Shown in pieces: positions 27,575 through 38,182 of a stretch of 64,000 nucleotides of DNA. The stretch lies in the NCBI GenBank assembly GCA_003353945.1, contig PIVM01000014.1:1-64000 (forward strand), read 5' to 3'. This DNA is from Gammaproteobacteria bacterium. GTDB lineage: Bacteria; Pseudomonadota; Gammaproteobacteria; Pseudomonadales; PIVM01. How positions within the stretch are numbered: the first letter of the stretch is position 1; every line of letters begins with the position of its first letter. Below the pieces are notes generated by a model. That model saw nothing but the letters and a program-made list of their open reading frames with translations, made no database searches and was not told where the DNA came from. The position numbers and the translations under genes are program-made.

Positions 27575-28483
27575 ATGTCTCTGGAATATCCCACTATAGA
27601 AGCCTATGTTGGTAATACACCTCTGGTGCGATTGCAGCGGTTGCAGGGCAAAACCAGCAATACTCTTTTGGTGAAGCTAGAGGGCAATAATCCTGCGGGT
27701 TCGGTTAAGGATCGTCCAGCAATGAGTATGATTCAAGGTGCAGAACAACGCGGGCAGATACGACCGGGTGATACGCTGATTGAAGCGACCAGCGGTAATA
27801 CCGGTATTGCACTTGCTATGGCAGCCGCTATCAAGGGTTATCGTATGGTCTTGATTATGCCGGCACACATGAGTGATGAACGCAAATTGGCGATGGCAGC
27901 CTATGGTGCTCAACTGGTCGAAGTGAGTAAAGATGCTGGTATGGAGGGGGCTAGGGATTTGGCGTTGGATATGCAGGCAAGAGGTGAGGGTTTGGTACTA
28001 AACCAATTTTCTAACCCGGATAATCCTGAAGCGCATTATGAAGGAACCGGACCTGAGATCTGGCGTCAAACAGGCGGAACAATCACCCACTTTGTCAGTT
28101 CAATGGGAACCACGGGCACTATTATGGGAGTGTCCCGTTACCTGAAACAACAAAATCACGCAATTCAGATGATTGGTTTACAACCGAAGGAAGGGGCGAG
28201 CATCCCCGGAATTCGTCGCTGGCCCGAGGAATATCTGCCGTCGATATACGAAGCATGCCGTGTTGATCGCATTATGGATATTGATCAAGATGCAGCAGAG
28301 CGTACTATGCGACTGCTGGCATCGCATGAAGGCATTTTTTGTGGCGTATCATCCGGCGGGGCGGTAGCGGGTGCATTACGTCTTTCATCTGAGCTTGAAA
28401 ATGCGGTAATTGTCGCCATTATATGTGATCGCGGTGATCGATATCTCTCGACGGGTGTGTTCGGTAATGTGGATGCACAATGA
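27575..28483 (+). CDS. cysM: Cysteine synthase B
   Basis: PLP enzyme of 302 residues that makes L-cysteine from O-acetylserine and sulfide or thiosulfate. The PLP lysine is K45 in NPAGSVKDRPA, the substrate loop is EATSGNTGIALA, and the glycine-rich phosphate loop is SSMGTTGTIMG. The shorter length and RRWPEEYLP loop favour CysM over CysK. ATG 27575 begins the family's usual N terminus (MSLEYPTIEAYVGNTPL). In Pseudomonas rlmD follows cysM; here relA follows directly. Confidence 0.93.
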   Translation: MSLEYPTIEAYVGNTPLVRLQRLQGKTSNTLLVKLEGNNPAGSVKDRPAMSMIQGAEQRGQIRPGDTLIEATSGNTGIALAMAAAIKGYRMVLIMPAHMSDERKLAMAAYGAQLVEVSKDAGMEGARDLALDMQARGEGLVLNQFSNPDNPEAHYEGTGPEIWRQTGGTITHFVSSMGTTGTIMGVSRYLKQQNHAIQMIGLQPKEGASIPGIRRWPEEYLPSIYEACRVDRIMDIDQDAAERTMRLLASHEGIFCGVSSGGAVAGALRLSSELENAVIVAIICDRGDRYLSTGVFGNVDAQ

Positions 28484-28578
28484 GAAAAACTCCAACAATC
28501 ATTCGCATTGCCTGATGGCGATGCCTCCAATCGAGACAGTGGTGATCGATCCCTCAACGATAATGTGAAAGATTATTT

Positions 28579-30819
28579 ATGGTACAAGTCAGAGCTGCGC
28601 ACCCAGAAAACGAAGACGGAAGTGTCAATATTGCACAATGGGTAGAGCGCTTACCTATTGCTCCGGACCCGATCGCCTATGAACAGCTTGTGCAGGCATG
28701 TGAAATGGCGTGGCAAGCCGATAAGAGTGATCAAAGCAATGAAAACGCCTGGTCTGAGCATTACAGTGCCTATCGAACGGGGCTGGAAATGGCTGAAATA
28801 CTCGCGGAATTGCAGTTGGACCAGGATTCAATTATTACAGCCATTATTTACCGAGTAGTACGTGAAGGGAAATTGCCATTGGCGTCTGTTGAAGATTGCT
28901 TTGGTTCGTCAGTAACGCAATTGGTAGAGGGTGTGTTGCGTATGGCGTCCATCACGCCGCTGGCGAAGAATGACCAGCAAGTGTTGGGCGATGGCCACAT
29001 ACAAAGTGAAAATGTGCGCAAGATGCTGGTTGCGATGGTTGATGATGTGCGTGTGGCATTGATCAAACTGGCCGAACGTTCCTGTGCCATACGAGCGGTT
29101 AAAAACAACGATAAAAAACGGGAAGTGGTTGCAAAGGAGGTTTTTGAGATCTATGCCCCCTTGGCTCACCGATTGGGAATTGCCCATATCAAATGGGAGT
29201 TGGAGGATCTGGCGTTTCGTTATTTGCAATCCGATGCGTATAAGCGAATTGCCAAATTGCTGGACGAACGGCGTATAGACCGTCAAAGCTATATTGACGA
29301 AGTCATTGATACGGTTCTGACAGAATTGAAACGGGTCAATATCGAGGGTCTTGTGACAGGGCGCGCCAAACATATATACAGTATTTGGCGGAAAATGAAT
29401 TATAAGCGCATCGGTTTTTCCGAAATCTATGATATACGTGCGGTTCGAATACTCGTACCGGAAGTGAAAGATTGTTATACCGTGCTGGGAATTGTACACA
29501 CGCTTTGGCGGAATATTCCCAAAGAGTTCGATGATTATATCGCTAACCCGAAAGATAACGGCTACCGATCTTTACATACGGCGGTGATCGGTCCAAGCGG
29601 TCAAGTGCTGGAGGTGCAGATTCGTACTCATGATATGCATGAGGAAGCCGAATTTGGTGTTTGCGCGCACTGGCGTTATAAGGGGGCAGATAAAAAAGCC
29701 AGGAGCGATAGTTATGAGGAGAAAATTGCCTGGTTACGACAGGTGCTTGACTGGCATGAAGAGGCTGGTGAGGAATCTGATATCCAAAATGCATTTTCTG
29801 CAAATATCAACGATGATCGCATCTATGTTTTTACGCCGGATGGCCATGTTGTTGAAATGAGCCATGGTGCGACTCCGCTGGATTTTGCCTACCGTATTCA
29901 TACTGAAGTTGGACACAGTTGTCGTGGAGCCAAGGTCAATAGCCGTATCGTACCCTTGACTTATCAATTGGAAACCGGCCAGCAAGTGGAAATTATTCGA
30001 GGCAGGAATTTCACTCCCAGCCGTGACTGGTTACGGCCTAGTCTGGGTTATTTAAATACACCTAGAGCGCGTGCCAAAGTTAGACACTGGTTTAAAGAAC
30101 AAGATAGGGAGCACAATATTTCTACTGGTCGCCTACTGCTGGAAAAAGAATTCAAACGTTTGGCGTTGACCAGCATCGATTATCGTGAGGTGGCCAGAAA
30201 AGTGCATTTTAATAGTGTTGACGACATGTTTGCCGCAGTGGGGGCGGGTGATCTTGGACCGGGACATGTGCTTCATGCTGCCCAGTCTTTGGTTGATGGC
30301 GATGTTAATAAACAAATTGAATTATCACCACAATGGCGAGCGCCTTCGTCGTCGCGAACACAATCTGATATTACAATCAGTGGCGTTGGTAATATGCTGA
30401 CGCAACTTGCAAAATGCTGTAAACCTCTTCCAGGCGATGCAATTACCGGTTATATCACTCAAGGTCGAGGTGTCAGTGTTCATCGACAGGATTGCACACA
30501 AATTTTGCAGCTGCAGGAAAAGGAGCCGGAACGGATTATTCAGGTCGATTGGGGTGAGGAGCAGCAAACCTACCCAGTGGATATTGTGATTGAAGCTTAT
30601 GATCGGCACGGTCTGTTACGAGATGTGACGATTTTGCTGGCCAGTGAAAATGTCAATCTGATATCAGTCAATACTCAAGCGAACTCAAATGACAGCACAG
30701 CTATTTTGCGATTGACTATTGAGATCGGCGGCTTGGATATGCTCGGTATTTTGTTGAGTAAACTCAATGGCCTGCCAAACGTTGTCAATGTGTATCGTGT
30801 CAGAGTAGGTATGCACTGA
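28579..30819 (+). CDS. relA: GTP pyrophosphokinase RelA
   Basis: (p)ppGpp synthetase of 746 residues for the stringent response. The N-terminal hydrolase domain is a pseudo-HD: the catalytic HD of Rel/SpoT is replaced (AIIYRVVREGKL), which identifies a RelA-type enzyme without hydrolysis. The synthetase domain (about 230-350) has IYDIRAVRILV and NPKDNGYRSLHTAV. The TGS domain starts near 414 (IYVFTPDGHVVEM), and the C-terminal zinc-finger-like and ACT domains are present (AKCCKPLPGDAI, then HGLLRDVTILL). Its stop overlaps mazG by one base (TGATG). Confidence 0.97.
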   Translation: MVQVRAAHPENEDGSVNIAQWVERLPIAPDPIAYEQLVQACEMAWQADKSDQSNENAWSEHYSAYRTGLEMAEILAELQLDQDSIITAIIYRVVREGKLPLASVEDCFGSSVTQLVEGVLRMASITPLAKNDQQVLGDGHIQSENVRKMLVAMVDDVRVALIKLAERSCAIRAVKNNDKKREVVAKEVFEIYAPLAHRLGIAHIKWELEDLAFRYLQSDAYKRIAKLLDERRIDRQSYIDEVIDTVLTELKRVNIEGLVTGRAKHIYSIWRKMNYKRIGFSEIYDIRAVRILVPEVKDCYTVLGIVHTLWRNIPKEFDDYIANPKDNGYRSLHTAVIGPSGQVLEVQIRTHDMHEEAEFGVCAHWRYKGADKKARSDSYEEKIAWLRQVLDWHEEAGEESDIQNAFSANINDDRIYVFTPDGHVVEMSHGATPLDFAYRIHTEVGHSCRGAKVNSRIVPLTYQLETGQQVEIIRGRNFTPSRDWLRPSLGYLNTPRARAKVRHWFKEQDREHNISTGRLLLEKEFKRLALTSIDYREVARKVHFNSVDDMFAAVGAGDLGPGHVLHAAQSLVDGDVNKQIELSPQWRAPSSSRTQSDITISGVGNMLTQLAKCCKPLPGDAITGYITQGRGVSVHRQDCTQILQLQEKEPERIIQVDWGEEQQTYPVDIVIEAYDRHGLLRDVTILLASENVNLISVNTQANSNDSTAILRLTIEIGGLDMLGILLSKLNGLPNVVNVYRVRVGMH

Positions 30820-31634
30820 TGTCTAATACGCAGATTTATGGGCTAGAGGACCTTTTAGTGGTGATGGGCCGCTTGCGTGATCCCGACACGGGTTGCCCCT
30901 GGGATAAAAAACAGGATTTACAAAGTATTGTTCCTTCCACACTCGAAGAAATCTATGAGCTGATTGATGCGATTGAGAGAGAAGATTATCCACATTTGAA
31001 GGAGGAATTGGGTGATCTGTTATTTCAGGTTGTTTTTTACAGTCAACTTGGAAAGGAGCAGGGAGATTTTAATTTTGAGCAAGTCGTGGATGGTTTGGTG
31101 CAGAAGTTATTGCGCCGTCATCCCCATGTTTTTCCTAAGGGCTTTATTGAGTCAGTTCCTGAGAGTAAGCTGCTGGATGAGCAGCAGATCAAGAAAAACT
31201 GGGAACTGATAAAAGCACAAGAGCGAAAAGCCAAATCACAATCAGGCTTATTGGCTGATATTCCGGTTGCCCTGCCGGCCTTGATAAGAGCTGGAAAATT
31301 GCAAAAAAGGGCTGCCAGTGTTGATTTTGATTGGGATGGTATTCACGGTGTATGGACTAAGTTAAAAGAAGAAATAGCAGAATTGGAAGAAGCTATAGAG
31401 CTTGAGGATGTTGATCAACAAGAACAGGAGTTGGGAGATTTATTGTTTGCCTGTGTCAATCTTGCCAGACACCTTGAAAAAGATCCGGAAAAATGTCTGC
31501 GTCGCAGTAATAGAAAATTTGAAAGCCGATTTCGTTTTATTGAAGAACAATTGGTTGAGCAAGGTGTAGCGATTGAAAAGGCGGGTATTGACCTGATGGA
31601 TCAGCTTTGGCAGCAGGCCAAAAATAAGGAATGA
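30819..31634 (+). CDS. mazG: Nucleoside triphosphate pyrophosphohydrolase MazG
   Basis: Enzyme of 271 residues with two tandem MazG domains. The first has CPWDKKQDLQSIVPSTLEEI and KEELGDLLFQVVFYSQ, the second KEEIAELEEAIE and QELGDLLFACVNLARHL, with the EExxE metal-binding motifs intact. It hydrolyses NTPs to NMPs and is known to lower ppGpp levels in Escherichia coli. One-base overlap with relA shows translational coupling, as in Pseudomonas, tying the enzyme to stringent control. Confidence 0.94.
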   Translation: MSNTQIYGLEDLLVVMGRLRDPDTGCPWDKKQDLQSIVPSTLEEIYELIDAIEREDYPHLKEELGDLLFQVVFYSQLGKEQGDFNFEQVVDGLVQKLLRRHPHVFPKGFIESVPESKLLDEQQIKKNWELIKAQERKAKSQSGLLADIPVALPALIRAGKLQKRAASVDFDWDGIHGVWTKLKEEIAELEEAIELEDVDQQEQELGDLLFACVNLARHLEKDPEKCLRRSNRKFESRFRFIEEQLVEQGVAIEKAGIDLMDQLWQQAKNKE

Positions 31635-31849
31635 ATTTCCGTATAAATAGTAATTCATTAGGTGGTTTTACATGGGTATGAGGTGCTTTGATTGTCAAAT
31701 TGTCGGTTTAAATAACGATCGGATCAAATAAGCCCTAAATTAGTCAAAAGGCCACGTCGCAAAGTGAATTCCTACGCTTGAGATTAAGTCATGACCTGTG
31801 TATCGTTGCTCCACTTGTAAAGACTAAAAAAAATATACAAGAGTAGCGG

Positions 31850-32533
<684 letters not shown>

Positions 32534-32550
32534 TGATGTCAAATTCAGGA

Positions 32551-32579
32551 AAAGGCCCTATTGCCAGGGTCTTTTTTTT
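32551..32579 (+). terminator. Rho-independent terminator of adk
   Basis: AAGGCCCT and AGGGTCTT form an eight-pair stem (one G-T) over a short loop, followed by eight T residues. It lies directly downstream of adk and upstream of hemH. Confidence 0.85.
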
Positions 32580-32651
32580 GGCTGATTGTTTTTTTGCGTG
32601 TCAACTTTGGCTACAAACTTTTCTACAGCCTTTGCTAAAGAGGAGGGTTAG

Positions 32652-33668
32652 ATGAACTCAACAAAGGGCAAATTTGCAGTATTGCTGGTAAGCCTTGGTA
32701 CACCAGCAGCACCAACAGCAAAATCCATCAGGCAATTTTTACGGGCGTTTTTGTCAGATCCTCGTGTGGTTGAGGCTCCACGAGTTGTGTGGTGGTGTGT
32801 GCTAAATGTCATCATATTGCCTTTCCGGCCAGCAAAAATCGGTAAAATTTATCAACAATTGTGGGCGCAATATGGAGATTCGCCTCTGCGCCTGATAGCT
32901 GGAAAACAAACACAACTGCTACAGAAAATGCTGGATGATGATGTGGGGACAGGGCAGATAAGAGTGTTTAACTGCAGCACTTACATGGAAAACCGTGTGG
33001 ATACAGTGGTTGCCTCACTAGCAGATCAGGATATGGAAAGAGTGCTCGTGTTACCCTTATTTCCGCAATATTCTGCGACAACGACAGGCGCTGTTTATGA
33101 TTTGCTTGCTAAGACGATGTTGCAACTTCGTAATCAGCCGGATTTAAGTATCGTAAAATCCTATTATTCACTGACGGATTACAGAAAAGCTTTAGCCGCT
33201 AGTGTGCTTGAATATTGGGGACAGCAAGATAATCCGGATTTATTACTGATGTCATTTCATGGTATCCCACAGGCCTATGTTGATAAAGGAGATCCCTATC
33301 TGGAGCATTGCACTGAGACGGCACATAATTTGGCGGAAGATTTAAATCTGGACAAAAAGCAGTGGCAGATGTGTTTTCAGTCCAATGTAGGGAAAATGGA
33401 ATGGTTGAAACCCTATGCATCAGAACTATTAGTAACATTGGCTAAGCAGGGGATTAAGCGAATTGATGTGGTTTGTCCATCGTTTTCTTCAGACTGTATT
33501 GAAACGCTATACGAAATTTCTGAAGAAAATCGGTTTATATTTGAGTCTTCAGGGGGTGAGCAGTTGCGTTTGATCCCCTGTCTTAATGATCGACCAGATC
33601 ATATATTGGTGATGAAAAATATTGTCAAACAGCGTTTTGGCATGCCAAATTCTTCTGAAGAGAGATAA
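32652..33668 (+). CDS. hemH: Ferrochelatase
   Basis: Enzyme of 338 residues inserting iron into protoporphyrin IX, the last haem step. Hallmarks are LLVSLGTPAAPTAKSIRQFL at the N terminus, the metal-site His in LLMSFHGIPQAYVDKGDPY, and the conserved acidic loop CPSFSSDCIETLYEI. GAGGAGGG precedes the ATG. It is a single-gene unit between two terminators. Family length and motifs are normal. Confidence 0.95.
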   Translation: MNSTKGKFAVLLVSLGTPAAPTAKSIRQFLRAFLSDPRVVEAPRVVWWCVLNVIILPFRPAKIGKIYQQLWAQYGDSPLRLIAGKQTQLLQKMLDDDVGTGQIRVFNCSTYMENRVDTVVASLADQDMERVLVLPLFPQYSATTTGAVYDLLAKTMLQLRNQPDLSIVKSYYSLTDYRKALAASVLEYWGQQDNPDLLLMSFHGIPQAYVDKGDPYLEHCTETAHNLAEDLNLDKKQWQMCFQSNVGKMEWLKPYASELLVTLAKQGIKRIDVVCPSFSSDCIETLYEISEENRFIFESSGGEQLRLIPCLNDRPDHILVMKNIVKQRFGMPNSSEER

Positions 33669-33910
33669 AAAAACAAAATCATTTCGGATTTTTTCTACAT
33701 AATGAGCGCGATTTTACAACATCGTTATTAATTGAGTTCGTAAAAAAATACGCCGAATCAGAATTTTATCGGTGATTTTTCAAGGAAAATGGGAAAAAAG
33801 TGCAGAAAAGCAATAAAATATTTGCATTTTTTGTGTACAAATTATTTTCTGTGCTATCGTCATTACTGATGTCTATGCGTAATGACGCGAATTTTTTTAG
33901 GAGAACCGTA

Positions 33911-34702
33911 ATGGCCAAATCGAAAAAGAAGGCCCCTGCCAAAAAACGAGTTGTAAAAGCTGCAAGTGCAGCGGTTGTTCCGGTAGTGGCTAAAGTTCAG
34001 GAGACTTTAACTAAATTGCAGAAGGATATTGCGGCACAAGCCAAGCAAGTGGCGAGTGCAAAGAAAGACACATTAGCTGCCAAGAAGAAAGCAGCGAAGT
34101 CGAAAAAAGCTGCTGATAAGAATGCAGCGAAAAGAGCTTCTGCTCAAGCTAGCAAAGCAGCAGCCAAGCTGAGTGTTCTGCGAGGCAAAGTAGGAGAGGC
34201 AAAAATGCGTTTGTCTCGAGTTCAGGCAGAAGCTAGTGCAAAAGCAGCACTGACTTCAGTAAAAGACAAAACTGCAGCACGCAAACAAGCTATGGCTGCT
34301 AAGGCGGATGCTGATTTAGCCAGGGCTGTTGCTGCATTTGAAACGCAGTGGCGTAAGCGTCGTACTGCTGCTGATAACAAAAAGCTGAAAGCTGCAGAAA
34401 GAAAGTTGTCGGTTAAGGCAAAGGCTGATGCCAAGAAAGTGCTGACTAAAGTCGCTGCCGCTGAAAAGAAAGCAGCCGCTAAAGCAAAAATAGCGGAGAA
34501 AAAAGCGGCTGCCAGAGCAAAAATAGCTGCACGTAAAGCGGCTGCAAGAGCGAAGGTAGCCGAGCGTAAAGCCGCTGCAAAGGCAAAGGCAGCCACAAAA
34601 AAATCGGCTACCAAGAAAAAACGCCCGGCTAAACCGGCTAAAAAAGCTGCTGCAAAGCCAGCCAAGCGTCGTACAGCAACGAAGAAAGCAGCAAAGAAAT
34701 AA
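33911..34702 (+). CDS. algP: AlgP-like histone H1-like Lys/Ala-rich protein
   Basis: Very basic protein of 263 residues composed largely of Ala and Lys, beginning MAKSKKKAPAKKRVVKAASA. The middle (about 40-190) is a long predicted coiled coil of helical heptads; the C terminus is repeats of the form AAxKAKxAxKKAAAR and KPAKKAA, typical of AlgP/AlgR3 and eukaryotic H1 tails. AlgP binds DNA and was linked to alginate gene expression in Pseudomonas aeruginosa. AGGAG lies 8 bases upstream of ATG 33911. Such repeat tails vary in length between strains. A strong terminator follows. Confidence 0.85.
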   Translation: MAKSKKKAPAKKRVVKAASAAVVPVVAKVQETLTKLQKDIAAQAKQVASAKKDTLAAKKKAAKSKKAADKNAAKRASAQASKAAAKLSVLRGKVGEAKMRLSRVQAEASAKAALTSVKDKTAARKQAMAAKADADLARAVAAFETQWRKRRTAADNKKLKAAERKLSVKAKADAKKVLTKVAAAEKKAAAKAKIAEKKAAARAKIAARKAAARAKVAERKAAAKAKAATKKSATKKKRPAKPAKKAAAKPAKRRTATKKAAKK

Positions 34703-34726
34703 GCTTTCACCGTTATAGTACTATTG

Positions 34727-34757
34727 AACCCTTGCTTTCATTGAGCAGGGGTTTTTT
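34727..34757 (+). terminator. Rho-independent terminator of algP-like gene
   Basis: AACCCTTGCT pairs with AGCAGGGGTT over a short loop, then seven T residues. It lies 24 bases after the algP-like stop. Confidence 0.88.
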
Positions 34758-34914
34758 TATGCTTTGTATTTGATGAGTCGATATAGCGGTGAAGTATCAG
34801 AAAAACAATTCCAAATTCAATTTCGCGATTCTAGCCAGAATTGCTCACAACTCGAACTGCCGTCTTATGAGAGATTTGGGTTATGGCGCCACGCTCGAGG
34901 ATGTGATTTCTGGG

Positions 34915-35493
34915 TTAGTCGCAATCGAGCTTGTGTAGATCTTCTGGAAAATTGACATTAATAAATTGCGATGCTTGTGAAGAGCAGTCAACTTCAATGA
35001 TTTGTCGAGTTTTGTACCAGTCTTTTACTGCTGTGCCCCCATTGTGCAAAAATAGGCTCAATTCTTTCTGGCATATCCGCAAATCCCAAAGGGCGACCAG
35101 ATATTGTAAACGGTTGCCGTCGTGTGCCACTGCCATATCTGCTGAATTATTGTGTAATGCCTCATAGAGTGTGGACACGATATTAGAAGAGACAAGCGGG
35201 TTGTCACAGGGACAAATAAACAAATAATCAGAGGAACATTGCTCAATCGCTGAATCGATGCCTGCTAAAGGACCTTGATACCCTGCTAGCTTGTCTTTGA
35301 CGAGTGGAAGTCCCAGCGTTTGATAGATATCCTGATTGCGATTGCAGCTGATAATAATTTGATCTGTCTGCGGTGCCAGACGATCGATAACATGCTGTAT
35401 CAACCAGCGTCCACGCCACTCGATCAGACCTTTATCCTGGTGGTCAAAACGTCGGCCTTGGCCACCGGCCAATATTACAGCCGAAATTGTCAT
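34915..35493 (-). CDS. mobA: Molybdenum cofactor guanylyltransferase
   Basis: Nucleotidyltransferase of 192 residues attaching GMP to molybdopterin to make the MGD form. The motif ILAGGQGRRF with the downstream KGLIEWRGRWLIQHV is diagnostic, followed by GPLAGIDSAIE and FICPCDNPLV (metal-binding Asp). Full family length. It implies molybdoenzymes of the DMSO-reductase type elsewhere in the genome. The gene is divergent from the downstream helicase with 70 bases between. Confidence 0.93.
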   Translation of the reverse strand: MTISAVILAGGQGRRFDHQDKGLIEWRGRWLIQHVIDRLAPQTDQIIISCNRNQDIYQTLGLPLVKDKLAGYQGPLAGIDSAIEQCSSDYLFICPCDNPLVSSNIVSTLYEALHNNSADMAVAHDGNRLQYLVALWDLRICQKELSLFLHNGGTAVKDWYKTRQIIEVDCSSQASQFINVNFPEDLHKLDCD

Positions 35494-35563
35494 GTATTAC
35501 CCATTACACAGCGGGAATGATTTACAATAAATGCATACTTCTTATCCACCTTAGTAGGTAGGC

Positions 35564-37438
35564 GTGAACAATAACGACATCAACGCGATTTGGCAACCTG
35601 GCGGGCTGTTATCGGAAAAAATATCCGATTATCGGTTTCGCAGTGGGCAGCAACAGTATGCCGAATTGTTTGCCGATAAATTGTCTTGTGGCGGTCAGAT
35701 TACCATTGAGGCGGCCGCTGGCGTTGGCAAAACCTACGCTTATTTGGCACCGTTGTTTATGCAGAGCAAGCACCGTGCGGTAATATCCACGGCCAGCAAA
35801 TTGCTGCAGGAACAGTTGTTGATCAGGGATGCGCCAACCTTGATGAATGCATTGGGTGTCAGCAAGAATGTTGTCACGCTAAAGGGGCGAAAAAATTATT
35901 TTTGTCCCTATGTCGCAGAAATGCATCTGACGGGAGCGTTGAGATCGAGCAAAAAGACGCAGAAATGGATTCAGTCTTTGTTATTGCGTTGGCGTTCATC
36001 AGGTAGCGGTGAGTTAACACGGCTATGTTTCAAGAATTTTAACGAACAGCTATTGCCCCTGGTAACGGCTTCAGCGGGAGAATGTCTTGATCAGAAATGC
36101 CTTCATTATTACCGCTGCCCTTTTTACCAGGCGCGTAACAAAGCGGTCGATGCCGATATACTCATTATTAATCATCATTTACTGATTTGTGAATTGCAGG
36201 CTCAACAAAAAGCGGGTGAGCCTCTTTTGTCGGGCGATGATGTGTTGGTTGTTGACGAAGCGCATCGGCTTGTCGATCAGGCAGAAATGGAATTGTCTGA
36301 AAGCTGGCACAGTGCACAATGTGCCCGATGGCTCGGTCAGTTTGAATTCATCGCAAAAGAAGCACTGGCGGATCAGCCAGAAATACCCCGCTATTACCAA
36401 AAGGCACGTCAATTGCTAAATGCATTAGCAGTGGTTGAGGGCGACGATTTATTGCTTGGCCTAAAAGCTTTATTTGTACAGTTGATGAAACTGGAGAAAG
36501 CGCTACTTATCGTTGAGCAAAGAGATCTGCGTCTTAAACCAATGCGACGACGCTTACAGAGGCAGAACGTAATGCTCCGGCGCTGGATAAGCTGTCGCGC
36601 TGATCCGGAACAAGAGCACTATGCCTATTCGGAGGTGGCAGGGTCAGTAATCCGATTGCAGACATTGCCCTTGAATACTTTAGAGCAGATCAATGATTAC
36701 CTGGATAAAGTGCATTGTGTGCTTTACACGTCAGCGACCTTGGATGAAGTCTGCAGCGCATCAACTACCGATAATGAACAACAGGATTTTCACCGAATTG
36801 AAGGGCCGTTTGATTACCGACGTCAGGCCATGTTGTACCGGCCGGGCATTACTCTCAATCCTGATGATGCGGGTTATTGTCAGCATCTTATTGAGCAATT
36901 ACGTGATTTATTGGCTGATAACGATATGAAGTTTCTTTTTCTGGTAACCAGTCATGCAGCGTTGGACGTTTATTATCAATTGCTGACGGCAACGGTGAAG
37001 ACAAAAGTGTTTCGACCGGGATCGGAGAATAAGAGCTATATATTAAAACAGTTTAAGACAGCGCTCAGTGGTGTATTATTGGCAACCGCCAGTTTTTGGG
37101 AAGGCTTGGATCTGGCAGATTACGACCTCAACGGTGTTGTGGTAGATCGCTTGCCGTTTGATCCACCGATGCAGGCAAATATTCTCGCCAGAGAAAAAGT
37201 GTATAAAGCATTGGGAAAAAATTTATTCACCGATTACCAATTGCCGGCCGCCATATTGCGTTTACGCCAGGCCTGCGGTCGTTTAATCAGAAAAGAGAGT
37301 GACCGGGGAGTCTTGGTTATTGCTGATCCCCGGCTCTTTACTCGTTGGTACGGGCCACTGTTTATCGACAGCCTGCCAGCAATGCCAATTGAAGAAGATA
37401 TCAACAAAGTCTGTGCTTTTTTATGTGAGACGGGATAA
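35564..37438 (+). CDS. DinG/YoaA-type Fe-S DNA helicase
   Basis: Superfamily 2 helicase of 624 residues in the XPD/DinG group. Walker A is EAAAGVGKTYAYLAP, DEAH box VVDEAHRL, motif VI LRQACGRLIRKESDRG. Four cysteines between motifs I and II (in NYFCPY and GECLDQKCLHYYRCPFY) match the [4Fe-4S] site of this family. Length and lack of an exonuclease domain fit YoaA better than DinG of some Gram-positives. In Escherichia coli YoaA helps tolerate replication damage with HolC. GTG start. It is followed by tsaB after 19 bases. Confidence 0.88.
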   Translation: MNNNDINAIWQPGGLLSEKISDYRFRSGQQQYAELFADKLSCGGQITIEAAAGVGKTYAYLAPLFMQSKHRAVISTASKLLQEQLLIRDAPTLMNALGVSKNVVTLKGRKNYFCPYVAEMHLTGALRSSKKTQKWIQSLLLRWRSSGSGELTRLCFKNFNEQLLPLVTASAGECLDQKCLHYYRCPFYQARNKAVDADILIINHHLLICELQAQQKAGEPLLSGDDVLVVDEAHRLVDQAEMELSESWHSAQCARWLGQFEFIAKEALADQPEIPRYYQKARQLLNALAVVEGDDLLLGLKALFVQLMKLEKALLIVEQRDLRLKPMRRRLQRQNVMLRRWISCRADPEQEHYAYSEVAGSVIRLQTLPLNTLEQINDYLDKVHCVLYTSATLDEVCSASTTDNEQQDFHRIEGPFDYRRQAMLYRPGITLNPDDAGYCQHLIEQLRDLLADNDMKFLFLVTSHAALDVYYQLLTATVKTKVFRPGSENKSYILKQFKTALSGVLLATASFWEGLDLADYDLNGVVVDRLPFDPPMQANILAREKVYKALGKNLFTDYQLPAAILRLRQACGRLIRKESDRGVLVIADPRLFTRWYGPLFIDSLPAMPIEEDINKVCAFLCETG

Positions 37439-37457
37439 CACGAGATCAAATAAACAA

Positions 37458-38162
37458 ATGACAAAACTGCTAGCACTAGAAGCTTCTGGAGATGCCTGTT
37501 CAGTGGCAGTCACTATTGATGGGCAAACTGAAGAATTGTTTGAAGAGGCGCCACGAGGGCATGCGCAACGTATGTTGCCGATGATCGACAGCTTGTTGAA
37601 TAACTACAAACTTCGAGTCAAGGATTTGGATGCCATTGCCTTTTCACGCGGACCAGGCGCATTTACCGGTCTGCGTATTGCGGCAGGCGTTACGCAGGGT
37701 TTGGCATTTGGTGCAGAGTTGCCTGTCATTGGTGTATCGACTTTGCAAGCGCTGGCGCTAGGAGTGATACGTTTTGATGCGGTTGAGGGGAATCAGATCT
37801 TGTCGGTGCTGGATGCACGCATGGGCGAAATTTATTGCGCCCTATATACCCTGGCGGGGGGGGAGTGTATTGCGCAAACCGAAGAAATCATTTGCAGGCC
37901 AGAAAGCTTTCCGGTGCTGGACCTTCTCATGCAATCACCGGGATTGCATTTGCTCGGTAACGGCAGTGAGTTGCTACATCCATTCCTGCTGGATGCTGGG
38001 ATCAAGACGAAGTCCTTGAATAATGCTGCGTTACCGAGGGCATGTGACGTACTGACCATCGCAGGTGAATTGTGGCGGTCAGGACAGACTGTTTCAGCAG
38101 AACAGGCTGTGCCGGTTTATTTGCGTACAGAATCGGCCTGGAAAAAACTGGAAGAACAATAA
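37458..38162 (+). CDS. tsaB: tRNA threonylcarbamoyladenosine protein TsaB
   Basis: Protein of 234 residues in the ASKHA fold (LALEASGDACSVAV, then FSRGPGAFTGLRIAAGVTQG). TsaB is the scaffold partner of TsaD/TsaE for t6A37 formation in ANN-decoding tRNAs and is essential in many bacteria. ATG 37458 is the family start. It is preceded closely by the YoaA-like helicase gene and followed by uppP after 20 bases. Confidence 0.93.
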   Translation: MTKLLALEASGDACSVAVTIDGQTEELFEEAPRGHAQRMLPMIDSLLNNYKLRVKDLDAIAFSRGPGAFTGLRIAAGVTQGLAFGAELPVIGVSTLQALALGVIRFDAVEGNQILSVLDARMGEIYCALYTLAGGECIAQTEEIICRPESFPVLDLLMQSPGLHLLGNGSELLHPFLLDAGIKTKSLNNAALPRACDVLTIAGELWRSGQTVSAEQAVPVYLRTESAWKKLEEQ

Positions 38163-38182
38163 GCGGAGTGACAGGAGATAAA

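Noticed and set aside
34222..34710. A 162-residue Ala-rich open frame on the minus strand
   Set aside because: It is the antisense shadow of the Lys/Ala repeats of the algP-like gene. Low-complexity codons keep the opposite frame open.
34764..34914. A short plus-strand frame between algP and mobA
   Set aside because: It runs into the antisense of mobA, lies directly behind a terminator and shows no domain.
37299..37457. Extended N terminus of TsaB
   Set aside because: This part overlaps the end of the helicase gene in another frame. TsaB proteins begin at the M-x-K-L-L-A-L-E motif found at 37458.
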